Source: Allolobophora icterica (taxonomy: Eukaryota > Annelida > Clitellata > Crassiclitellata > Lumbricidae). From it: DNA of 64,000 nucleotides. The notes under the pieces were generated by a model. The model saw only the letters and a program-made list of their open reading frames with translations. It ran no database searches and was not told where the DNA came from. Every line of letters starts with the position of its first letter. Position 1 is the first letter of the stretch. The stretch lies in assembly GCA_963556255.1 (NCBI GenBank), contig OY744606.1, positions 79,837,141-79,901,140 of the forward strand, in the 5' to 3' direction. Made by a program: the position numbers and the translations under genes. Positions 31,770 to 43,977 of this stretch are shown here, piece after piece.

Positions 31770-32250
31770 TCCCACCGTGAGTGTAAGGTGAATAGGTTGA
31801 GTCGTGGCTACATTGGAACCCAGAGTGACTCATCCGACGGACATCGATGTCTTCCTTGGGATCCGATCAACAGTCCTCTCGTCTCCCACCTCCCCGATCC
31901 AAGTGCCAAAGCAGCCGGAAGCTACTGTGGTAACGTTCCATAGGAAAACTGGAACAGTCCGTCGTGCTTCGTTGAACTACCCTCCGAAAACATCCAGCTG
32001 TCAGCCTGCAATATACCCTACTGCGGTAAGTTGACCCGATACATTCATAACCCTTAGGCCTACAAGTAACATAAAATGGACATAACATAACCTAGCTACA
32101 TTATAACACAAAATCATTCATTCGCCCATTAAATTGTTCTTTCTGTTCCACCGTCATCATTCCTCCCTGCTTATCTTCCTTCATTCGTTTCTTATTTCCT
32201 TCCTTCCTTAACTAATTAACTATTTCATTTAGTATTCACCTGTTCACTCA
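31770..32250. other. unassigned intergenic sequence
   Basis: Mixed sequence with no exon or repeat recognised. Confidence 0.4.
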
Positions 32251-32263
32251 CTCCTTCACTCCT

Positions 32264-32375
32264 TGACTGACTGAATGACTGACTGACTGACTGACTGACT
32301 GACTGACTGACTGACTGACTGACTGACTGACTGACTGACTGACTGACTGACTGACTGACTGACTGACTGACTGAC
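32264..32375. repeat. (CTGA)n microsatellite
   Basis: About 27 units. Confidence 0.97.
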
Positions 32376-32640
32376 ACACTCACTCACTCAATCACACAAT
32401 CAATCACTCACACACTTGAGTCGTTCGTTTGTTCATTCAATCTAACTTCATATGTTAAGTCATTTCATGGATCCAGTCTGCCATTGTATGAAAGAGATTT
32501 GTTGACGCTAGCTGAACAAAACTGGTAAAAAACTAGAGACTAGATCTATTATTATTATTCTGAAAATTTTAAACCAGAGCTAAAGCACGCAGAGAAATGC
32601 AAATCTCTTAGACAGTCGCCAGGTGAAAGAAAAAAGATAT

Positions 32641-33082
32641 CGAGATGTTTAAAAGCCCGTAACAAACGCTCAGTTTTCGGGAAGGTCCATAGTGTAGTGG
32701 TTAGCGTATTGTAGCCTACTGTTGATGGAGAGGTTGGAGGTTCAAATCCCAGGTAGAAATTTGGTTAATCCTATTCCCCGTCTTACCTTCGAGAACTGCC
32801 ACCGACGGTATTAGAGTGGCAGAGTGGCAGAGAGACGCCGTTAGCACTCACTCACTCACTCACTCACTCACTCACTCACTCACTCACTCACTCACTCACT
32901 CACTCGAGATGTTTAAAAGCCCGTAACAAACGCTCAGTTTTCGGGAAGGTCCATAGTGTAGTGGTTAGCGTATTGTAGCCTACTGTTGATGGAGAGGTTG
33001 GAGGTTCAAATCCCAGGTAGAAATTTGGTTAATCCTATTCCCCGTCTTACCTTCGAGAACTGCCACCGACGGTATTAGAGTG
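32641..33082. repeat. identical 178-bp segment duplicated at 264-bp offset
   Basis: 32,641-32,818 and 32,905-33,082 are identical by eye. Each contains a SINE-A head (CATAGTGTAGTGGTTAGCG and GAGGTTCAAATCCC) next to a LINE tail. Between them lies (CACT)n; after the second, (AGTG)n. Confidence 0.95.
32847..32904. repeat. (CACT)n microsatellite
   Basis: About 14 units, preceded by GACGCCGTTAG, the inverse of the start of the 47-bp satellite. Confidence 0.95.
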
Positions 33083-33170
33083 AGTGAGTGAGTGAGTGAG
33101 TGAGTGAGTGAGTGAGTGAGTGAGCGAGCGAGCGAGCGAGCGAGCGAGTGAGTGAGTGAGTGAGTGAGTG
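33080..33170. repeat. (AGTG)n/(AGCG)n microsatellite
   Basis: AGTG units with an internal block of AGCG; complement of the (CACT)n tract. It abuts the satellite. Confidence 0.95.
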
Positions 33171-34997
33171 CTAACGGCGTCGCTGGCCGCCGTTGATCGG
33201 TGCTGTACAGCAGGGCACTAACGGCGTCGCTGGCCGCCGTTGATCGGTGCTGTACAGCAGGGCACTAACGGCGTCGCTGGCCGCCGTTGATCGGTGCTGT
33301 ACAGCAGGGCACTAACGGCGTCGCTGGCCGCCGTTGATCGGTGCTGTACAGCAGGGCACTAACGGCGTCGCTGGCCGCCGTTGATCGGTGCTGTACAGCA
33401 GGGCACTAACGGCGTCGCTGGCCGCCGTTGATCGGTGCTGTACAGCAGGGCACTAACGGCGTCGCTGGCCGCCGTTGATCGGTGCTGTACAGCAGGGCAC
33501 TAACGGCGTCGCTGGCCGCCGTTGATCGGTGCTGTACAGCAGGGCACTAACGGCGTCGCTGGCCGCCGTTGATCGGTGCTGTACAGCAGGGCACTAACGG
33601 CGTCGCTGGCCGCCGTTGATCGGTGCTGTACAGCAGGGCACTAACGGCGTCGCTGGCCGCCGTTGATCGGTGCTGTACAGCAGGGCACTAACGGCGTCGC
33701 TGGCCGCCGTTGATCGGTGCTGTACAGCAGGGCACTAACGGCGTCGCTGGCCGCCGTTGATCGGTGCTGTACAGCAGGGCACTAACGGCGTCGCTGGCCG
33801 CCGTTGATCGGTGCTGTACAGCAGGGCACTAACGGCGTCGCTGGCCGCCGTTGATCGGTGCTGTACAGCAGGGCACTAACGGCGTCGCTGGCCGCCGTTG
33901 ATCGGTGCTGTACAGCAGGGCACTAACGGCGTCGCTGGCCGCCGTTGATCGGTGCTGTACAGCAGGGCACTAACGGCGTCGCTGGCCGCCGTTGATCGGT
34001 GCTGTACAGCAGGGCACTAACGGCGTCGCTGGCCGCCGTTGATCGGTGCTGTACAGCAGGGCACTAACGGCGTCGCTGGCCGCCGTTGATCGGTGCTGTA
34101 CAGCAGGGCACTAACGGCGTCGCTGGCCGCCGTTGATCGGTGCTGTACAGCAGGGCACTAACGGCGTCGCTGGCCGCCGTTGATCGGTGCTGTACAGCAG
34201 GGCACTAACGGCGTCGCTGGCCGCCGTTGATCGGTGCTGTACAGCAGGGCACTAACGGCGTCGCTGGCCGCCGTTGATCGGTGCTGTACAGCAGGGCACT
34301 AACGGCGTCGCTGGCCGCCGTTGATCGGTGCTGTACAGCAGGGCACTAACGGCGTCGCTGGCCGCCGTTGATCGGTGCTGTACAGCAGGGCACTAACGGC
34401 GTCGCTGGCCGCCGTTGATCGGTGCTGTACAGCAGGGCACTAACGGCGTCGCTGGCCGCCGTTGATCGGTGCTGTACAGCAGGGCACTAACGGCGTCGCT
34501 GGCCGCCGTTGATCGGTGCTGTACAGCAGGGCACTAACGGCGTCGCTGGCCGCCGTTGATCGGTGCTGTACAGCAGGGCACTAACGGCGTCGCTGGCCGC
34601 CGTTGATCGGTGCTGTACAGCAGGGCACTAACGGCGTCGCTGGCCGCCGTTGATCGGTGCTGTACAGCAGGGCACTAACGGCGTCGCTGGCCGCCGTTGA
34701 TCGGTGCTGTACAGCAGGGCACTAACGGCGTCGCTGGCCGCCGTTGATCGGTGCTGTACAGCAGGGCACTAACGGCGTCGCTGGCCGCCGTTGATCGGTG
34801 CTGTACAGCAGGGCACTAACGGCGTCGCTGGCCGCCGTTGATCGGTGCTGTACAGCAGGGCACTAACGGCGTCGCTGGCCGCCGTTGATCGGTGCTGTAC
34901 AGCAGGGCACTAATTGATCGGTGCTGTACAGCAGGGCACTAACGGCGTCGCTGGCCGCCGTTGATCGGTGCTGTACAGCAGGGCACTAACGGCGTCG
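33171..34997. repeat. 47-bp satellite, about 39 units
   Basis: Units are essentially identical. Each holds the dyad ACGGCG-N8-CGCCGT, the perfect palindrome TGCTGTACAGCA and six CpGs. One unit near 34,912 lacks 18 bases. GC-rich against an AT-rich background; it ends 481 bp before the SLC38A9 start codon. Confidence 0.97.
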
Positions 34998-35478
34998 ATT
35001 TGGTTTGATATAGCGCCTGTGGTAAGCTGGTCTTCCTGACGTGGGTTTTGTGTGGCGAGAAATTTCGGAGATTTACATTTATTGGTCACGACAGAAAAGC
35101 TCTCATGAAACCACGTAAAGGTATTGGCTAATGGTATATCACAGATTCTGCTAATTTTTATTCCAAGATATATTCTCAGACGTGCATGCTACAACTTGCG
35201 GCCTCTTTATATAATGCTACAGCATCAGTTTTCAAACGGTGGCAAACGCACCACTAGTGGTACGCCAGGTGTCGCTAAGTGGTACGCAAAACAATTCAAA
35301 AAGATACCCTCTTGAAATATCAAACGTTGTTTACCTATGATCCTACTGTTGACATGTGACTTTTCATTGCGTAGGATCTATGTTTGTTCAAATGATTTGC
35401 TGTGTTATTTTATTCCTAGGCTAATTTTATTTTCCATTTCAACATTTTATTTGGTCGCTGTCGCAGCTGTGGGTCGAA
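34998..35478 (+). promoter_or_regulatory. SLC38A9 5' flank
   Basis: Interval between the satellite and the start codon; must contain the 5' UTR and perhaps the promoter. No TATA box at a convincing place. 35,226-35,300 (CAGTTTTCAAACGGTGG, CCACTAGTGGTACGC) resembles one end of a hAT-type element. Confidence 0.4.
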
Positions 35479-35618
35479 ATGAGTCAAGGGGAGACAGACG
35501 ATTCAGAAGCGGAGACAAGGCGGAAGGCAGCCTTTGCAGACCCCGATGATCCTACGGAGCGGACCCAACTTCCAGGCGTCGCCTCAAACATCGACGTTGG
35601 AAGGGTGCAGGACCAAAT
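35479..35618 (+). CDS. SLC38A9: SLC38A9 exon 1 (putative start)
   Basis: Begins [19 protein letters not shown], acidic and unstructured like the family N-terminus. Donor AT|GTACGT, phase 2. The sequence around the ATG (14 bases, GTCGAAATGAGTCA) recurs at the start of exon 2. Confidence 0.7.
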
Positions 35619-38600
35619 GTACGTTACACTTAGGGGGTAACTGAGCGTAATAATGATCTAATTTTTCGTTATGGGAGGTATCCGAACGGTTTTCATGGAA
35701 CTAGTAACAAGCGCACTCAGAAGGCTCGGTGCTCACAATAATTGCGTTGTGTTTTAAGTATGATGAATTTGTTAAACGTTCATCAGTGACTGACGTCCAT
35801 TGGAAGTTTCCAAGGAATAGCAGCTTATTGAACGAGCATGTGTTTCCGTAACAATATGCATTGACCCATAATGATGATAATGACGATGATGACAATGACA
35901 ATGATATGGATGAAGACAATGAAGATAATACTGAAAATGATGGTGATCGCTATAATTATTGTTATGATTATCATTATTGATAAATAATAATAATTATAAA
36001 AATGATATTTATTACATGACATGGAAAATTATAAGGGAAACCAATGCAGCTCATCATGAAAGTGTTACACGCAAATGGCCAACGCCAGAACCTTTGAAAA
36101 TTGTGTTAGCAAATTTCTTTTCTTGGCTTCGGCTCCCATTGACGGGTGTCTGATCCTTTCCCCCGAAAGGGAAAAGGGTAGGGGAACGGAATTCTTAAAA
36201 TACATCCGAGGTGATTAAAAAAATTGTGTAATCACTGCACTCATTTTACAGTTGTGTTCGCCAGAGGACGCTACTGAGAACGGATTTACAGTTTTTCAGC
36301 AAAACAGACTGCTGCTCGAGCTTCTCAGTTTGTCCCTTCCACAGTTTGGCAAGTGCTTGAAGTCTGTATAATTATTCTACAACGATTTCATTGGTTCAGG
36401 TCTGGAGTGCCACTAATGAGTTTCCCTTGAAGTGGTGGCGCTTTATAAATGTCAGATTACAATTGCAATTACCAATAGACTAATAATTTGTGTTTCTTTT
36501 TTCTCAGTCGAAATGAGTCACCGGGACTGTCGCCCATCATACACGAAGATGATGAGAACATCATCATCCGGTCAGTTTTATTTAATTTTGGTACTATCAC
36601 AATGAAATTAGATAAATTTCTGTGTTATCTGTCTTATTATTATATTATTATTATTTAATTTCATTTTATTATTATTTATTTTATTATTTATTATCATTAA
36701 TGGGCCAGTTTGGTTAATTATTGTGACTGTAATAATGAAATTAGCTGAAGCTCTGTTTTTTTATTATTATTTTATTGTTTATTGTTCTTATCTGGGCAGC
36801 TCAGTTTAATTTTGGTACTAAAATAATGCAATTAGCTGAAGTTCTTAGTATCCACTATTACTATCTTATCAGTTCAGTTTTTTGTAGGGCCTACGTATAA
36901 AAATGAATTTAGCTGAAGCTCCACATAATTGGAATTAATTTTGTACTCAACTTCAACTGCCATTGTTCTTAAATAATTTAATAATTGTCAATATAAATAA
37001 TTGATTATCAATGTTTTAATAGCTTTAAGAAGTTGCTACGAAACCAATACTTATAGTAATTTGGCTTTCAACCGGACTCACCCTGGAATTTGGCTTGCAC
37101 GACGATTTTACATCCGAGTATTTGGATGTACTGTTTGCCGGATCCAGGTACGAACCGAGTACCATTTGTTCCATATGTGAAGCTTCACTTTTGCATGTAA
37201 CACAAAATTATCGAAATGAATTTCTGTTCTTTTAATAACTGACTAATTATACATTTTGAATTTTAGAAATAAATAATCAGTTAAATGGACTTGACTTCCG
37301 TTGTGGACTTCTGGTGTTGGTGTTTTCTGTACTTTTCTTCTTCAAAATGAAATGCTAGAATGCTAGATGAAGCTCAAAGCTGATATTGTGAGCCTACAAA
37401 TTAAGCGTGTGAGTCAGATAAGCAACTATTTGTGTGTACAGTATTTGCCGAGGCGAATAGTGCCGAAAAACGGGATATTCGTCCGAGGCAAATGTCAAAG
37501 GCAATTTCTGGCTGACTCCTGCTGTAAATAATTGCCAATTTAATAATGATAATACCTTGAGCATTGTTGTAGTGGTGCTATAGAAGTGATTAGATTTTTA
37601 GATTAGATCACCAAAGACTTCTAATACTGATGTAAAGTAAGAATATGACTGATTTTAATTCATATTACATTACAGGCGCCCCGTTGTGTACGGCTCAATC
37701 AACACAGTTAATGCTGACAGAGCAACTTCTTCTCGCTATCGATATTATCAGCGACTCGATCCGCAGGGAAATTCGAATTTCGTGAGTAGCAAGGAATTCA
37801 TGAAATTGGTTGAAAAATAATAGATAAGGTATGGTAAAGTACTGTATTAGGGTTTATGGTATAGTGGAGTATGTAAAGTTGTACATGATGTGGTATGATT
37901 TTGTATGGAATGGTAAAGTACTGTGTCATGGAGTATGGTATGGTGGAGTATGGTAAAATAATGCATGAGATGGTATGATTTGGAATGGTGTGTTTTAGTT
38001 TAGGGTGGTCTAGTATGGTATAGTTATACATCGTATGGTATGGTAAGATGAATAGTGGTATGCTAAGGCAAAGTACTAATTAATTAATTTCTTCTTGATT
38101 TTCTACAGTGGAAATACATTTTAGGATCCCTATCCAAAACCACTTTGAATTAGAATTGACGTTACAATGAAGCACGTTATGTTATCACGTGTGTGTCAAT
38201 GGTTTTTTGCAGATCATGCCAGCTCATGTGGTTCCTGCAGAATGCTATAGCATCTTTCCAGTTGTTCAAGAGAACCACAAGCAAAGCAGCCTCGTCACGA
38301 TGTACGTAATCATGACATCGATTGATAAATCACATGACAACCAAGAGTCGTTCAATTGTTCAATCATTCTCTAAGTCTTGAATTGCCGTCGATTGGTGTC
38401 TTTTGAGAGTATTTAAACGACATTGTGTTAGTTTTCTAATGCGTATGTACACACATTATTATTATTATTATTATTATATATTATTTAAGAGTGTCAAAAC
38501 TGTAATATCACTTCACCAAGTCTGCACAAAATCAAACACGTTAATGAATGCAGACCTGTTCAAAGGGTCAACACATGGATCTGCTGGACTGACCCATTTC

Positions 38601-41160
38601 CAAATTATATTTGGCAGTAGTAATAGTGGCATATCAGGGCAGGTGGCCAGTCCTCTTCCTTGCCATCGCATCTTCCCACCGACAATTTACGATCAGTGTA
38701 CTCATTATAGCTGAGTTGGCTAGGGGTGCAGATGGAACTTTACTTACTTAGACTTAGTTCCTCCCGTTCAGATCGGAGCATTGGTCGACAAGTCTTCGCC
38801 ATTCCACGTGGTCACCAGCTGCCTCCTCCGCATCATGCCAGTCCAATCCCATCCCCTCGAGATCCTCCCTAAAAGTTCGTCTCCAGGTTTTTCTCGGTCT
38901 GCCCCTTTTCCGTCTTCCACCCTCCGGCACCCAGTCCATCGCCATCCTCGCAATTCTCTCCCTCGGCAATCTGGGTATGTGTCCTGCCAACCTTCCTCTT
39001 CTTCCCGCAATGATATGCTCGAGGTCCTGTGATCCCGCCATTCTCATCACCTCTTCAATCCTGACATGCTCTCTCCATGAGATGTTCAAGATTGATCGCA
39101 GGCATCTCCTGTGAAAGACATTCAATTGCTTTGTTGTCTTCGCTGTTGACTTCCAAGTTTCGCTCGCATACAACACCACAGGCAACACCAACGTCGAGTA
39201 TAGTCGTACCTTCGTGTCTCTATTTATCGTTCTCGATCTCCACACTGTCCTCATTCTTTGGAACACCGCCGCAGCTTTGCCTATTCTTGTCCTTACGTCC
39301 ATCTCTACACCTCCATCCTTTTCCATATAGCTTCCCAAATATGGGAAATTGTTGACATATTCTATATTTTCTTGCCCTATCCTGATGTTTGGATGCTCCG
39401 TGTCTCCGACCACCATAGCCTTTGTTTTTGTGCCGTTGATGCATAGTCCCACTTTTTCTCCCATTTCCTGTAGTTTCGTAGTCATCTTTTGCATACCCGC
39501 TTGTGTTTCGCTTAATAGCGCTATGTCGTCTGCAAAATCCAGATCCTTCAACCTCCCCCGAACCCATCCTATGCCGAACGCATCTTCACTCATGGTATTT
39601 TTCATGATGTAATCAATGATGAGGGCAAACAGAAACGGGGACAACACACATCCTTGTCGTACTCCCGTTTCTATCTGAAACATTATCGTGTTGCCATTTC
39701 TGTTCTTATACAACACCTTGCGTCTCGATAGAGAGCTCTGAAAATGTTGATGTACTTCTCCGGGACTCCATATAGTCTGACTATTTTCCAGAGCGCGTCC
39801 CTGTTTATGCTGTCAAATGCTTTTCTGAAGTCAACAAAGTTTACCAACAATTCCTTATTGAACTCTGTGCTCTGTTCGATTATATTCCTCAGCGTGAATA
39901 TTTGCTCGTTACATGACCTCCCGGGACGAAACTCCGCCTGCTCTTCCCTCAAAGTTCTGTCCACCTCAGTTCTCAACCGATTCATTAATACTCTACAGAA
40001 GACTTTTCCCGATATTGACAGCAGTGTTATGCCCCGCCAATTATTGCAGTCGCTCCGTGGACCCTTTTTTGGCACTTTCACAATAACTCCCTTTTTCCAA
40101 TCCGCCGGAACCTCCTCCTTCTCCCATATTCTTGTCGTTTCTGTAGCGGTAAGATTTTTTACAGGGATAGGGCTGCTAACCCCACGCCCCAACCCTCCTC
40201 CTTTTTCAACCGGGCTTGGGACCGGCTTTGGCGGAGTTGAGTTGGCAGGTGGAACAGAAATCTCAAAACTAATGTCTACCCTGGCAGGGATTTGAACCCT
40301 GACCTCTCTCGATTGACAGTCCAGCACACTAACCACTACACTATCAAGCACCCCCCAGCATGAAGAACAAACACAGAATGTACTGTATGGGTATAAAACA
40401 TACAATTAAATGAGAAAGGTTGATGACTGATAATGTTTGAGTCTCAATACATGGAAATCAAGCAGTCTTTAAGTTTTTCGTAAATAGATTAATGGTGGGT
40501 TGACAACTTGACATGTATACGTGGAGACGTGATGGATTGACAACTGACACTTCTTGTAGATTTTCAGTTTGGAATACAATGATGGGAACGTCGATTCTAA
40601 GCATGCCTTGGGCGCTTGAGAAAGTAGGAAACACACTTTCAATTGTTTGCTGTGACATTTACTACCGTTTGGATTTGTGTTAAATTTTTTTAATCTCTTA
40701 AATGTCCTAAATGTGAAATGGTTCCTTTTTAATTTTTCAAAAAGTAAAGCAAATATCGGTACAGTAAAAGTCTGTTTTTTGCATCAGAATAAACAACAGG
40801 CTGTTACAGAATGGGTTGTAAATGTTGTTAACACTTAACAACGATCTGCATAGTACACGCTCGTTGTTAAAGTGTTTAAATATAAAGTCACGTTGCAAGA
40901 TGGTCATCAGAAAATTTACAGAATTGTTTGGTTACTTTTGGCATCTGTGTATGCTAATTCATCTTTAACAACATAATATTTCATTTAAAATTTACTATTT
41001 TGATGGTAAATTTAGCATAAGGTTTTAAGTAGTTGAATGATATTCCAGAATAAAGTATAAAATATGGCTAGGGAGTTTACATAGCAACTGTAGAGCTTGA
41101 AGTAATTTGTCATTAAGCGTGAAGTAATTTGTCATTAATAAGCATATATTTTCATAATAA

Positions 41161-41244
<84 letters not shown>

Positions 41245-43888
41245 GTGCTACTAATACTACTACTACTAATACTATTACTATAACTATTGCTTTCAGGCTG
41301 GGTTCGCACTTGGCATTGTGCTGATGATTTTCGTAGCCGGAATGGCACTCTACACAGCTTACCGAGTCATTAAGTCAAAAGATTCTATACGTGAGTTAAT
41401 TTTTTTTGCACTTTAAGTGACTTTAAAGAAGCTCCTAAAGGCACAGGTACATAGCAGTCTGGAAGGTTAATCCAGCTTATCTATTTATTATTTTTATTAT
41501 TATTATTATGTATTATCCCAAGTTTTCTTCTGTGTCCGAAAAAGCAGGAATCCCATCTTTTTTAATTAATATTATTATTGTTATTATTATTATTATGCAT
41601 TTATTAAACACCACTATCTAATGACGAAGTGCCAGCCGATGATGCTGAACCATTGTGAGTGAAGGACTTGTTCAAGGTCCCTACGCAGTAACCGTCTCAA
41701 GGAGGAGGATCGAACCCGTTCTCTCAATGTTACAAGACTACTGCTTTGAAAATCCGCTACCATGTCCCATTGTGTCATAGAATGCTTGTTCAGAGACACT
41801 GGCAAGGTAGGTAGGATGAGGTTCAGTTTCAGGTGAAGAACCCTGGGTAAGGCAGGTAGGTAGAATATCACACAGGATGGTTTTTTAAGTTGCAGTGACG
41901 AGAGATTTAGTGAGATGCAACTTAAGATTAAATGAGATTTAACAAGATACAACTTGAGATTAGTTGAAACTATTTCTCGATTGCTGTTATTTTGATCATT
42001 TATGATTAATCATCTTTGGACGATTTTATTTCCGGCAGCTTCGATGTCCGGCGATAACCTGGAGTTTTCCGACATCTGTCGCTACTACCTCGGTCAGCCG
42101 GGCGAATATATCAGCATCTGTTTCTCCGTTATTGCACTTCTTGGTGCAATCATTGTGTACTGGATCCTGATGTCCAACTTCCTCTATAATTCCGTTCTCT
42201 TTATCTATCGTAAGTTTTGTTTGGGTGACTGGATCGAATTGTAGTTGCTAAGGAAGCGGCACAACTAGGACTGTGCCTGTGGAGTGTGGACATGTGCTAA
42301 CTACTTGTGTAGCACTGTTTTCAATATGTCCAAGTCATCAGACTATGGTAGAAATTAATTATAATGATGTCCAAGTCATCAGACAATGGTAGAAATTAAT
42401 TATAATGATAATATTAGTATAATAATAATAATAATAAATGATGTGATGCGTTACAGCCTACTGACTGACTGATTTATACTAAGTATGATTGATTGATTGA
42501 TTGATTGATTGACTGATTGATTGATAGATTGATCGAGTGATTGATTGACTGATCTAACGAGATCTAAGATATTGTTAATAGTCTTTTGTGCATTGATGGA
42601 ACTTGTGTAAAAACCTTATGGTGATGAATTCTGTTTTATTTCTGTTTTTTTTTCTCAGAGAAAGTCAACAACGAGTTCAACTCGACGACCTTGGCTGCCG
42701 TCAACAACAGCCACACCGACGGTTAAGAAGCGGACATTTTTATTCTTTTCCATTTTATCATTTTATTATGAGAGGACAACCCTGATTAGCAATGATGTGG
42801 TTTACTAGTTTACTAGTTTTGTATTTTAATAATTTACTCATTTATTAATTTACTTGATTATTAATTTACTGGTTAATGAATTTACTTGAGTATTAATTTA
42901 CTGTCCAGAATATTATTTAACTAGTTTGATAACATGCTGGTTTTTAATTTTCTAGATTACTGATTTACTGGATTATCAATTTACTGGTTTAATAACTTAA
43001 TGGTTTTAATAATTTACTGGATTATTAATTTACTGGTTTAGTAATGTAGTGGTTTTATAATTTACTTGTTTATTAATTTACTGGTTTAATAATATCCTGG
43101 ATGATTAAATTACTTGTTTTATAATTTACTGCATTATTAATTTACAGGTTTAATAATTACTGCTTATACTAGTTGGTATCAATATTTGTGCTATGTAAGT
43201 TCACAGATTAGATTTAATTTAATTTCAACCGGTTTTTTCATTTGACTTTTTTTCCATTTCAGTGTATTGTCCGCATCCTCCGCTTGGACCAAACTCGTCG
43301 CATCTCCTCTTTTCTTCCAGCGGAACATTTCCAAATTCTGATGTCCTTAGCGGGGAGAATGCGCTTTCCAGTACTTCGGAGATTTTCTACAAAGTCTGGA
43401 ATCAGACGAAGACAGTGCCTTTCTTTCTCATCATTGTCTTGGTTCCTCTCATCAACTTCAAGTCACCGACGTTCTTCACAAAGTTCAATGCGCTCGGTTG
43501 GAATTGATTCTCTGTGTTACCGTTTTAAAACTATACAATACAATACAACTGTATTTTGATATTGCCCTCCTTAACAAAGTTCAGAATTGCAGACGACCAT
43601 ACGACAGAACATCGATGTCGCTGGGTCTCTACGCAGCAGATTGAGGTGGATTCGAACCTGGAACCCTCCGGTTGCAAGGCACCTAACATGCCACTATACC
43701 ACCGCATTGCCCAACTATGTGCAAGATTAGTTTTGTAATGTTTCAGTATTTGGTGTGAGCGCTGTCTTTAGACACAGGTACTTTAAAATGGTGTCAACGG
43801 AGGCTATATTGGAATGGAATGGTATAAGTGATTAATAAGTGCTCTGTCCCTTACACACCATTATTTGAGAAGATCTTGATTGAATATA

Positions 43889-43977
<89 letters not shown>

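Noticed and set aside
31380..31943. 187-codon Leu/Ser/Pro-rich frame
   Set aside because: Produced by the CCTTC polypyrimidine tract; no homology or splice context.
33171..34997. CRISPR-like array of identical repeats
   Set aside because: There are no variable spacers; the 47-bp units are continuous, and the genome is eukaryotic.
38754..39716. 320-codon minus-strand frame as a host gene
   Set aside because: It has the reverse-transcriptase FADD motif and the C-terminal RTE signature; it is a retrotransposon fragment.
39744..40295. 183-codon plus-strand frame
   Set aside because: Antisense shadow of the LINE reverse transcriptase.
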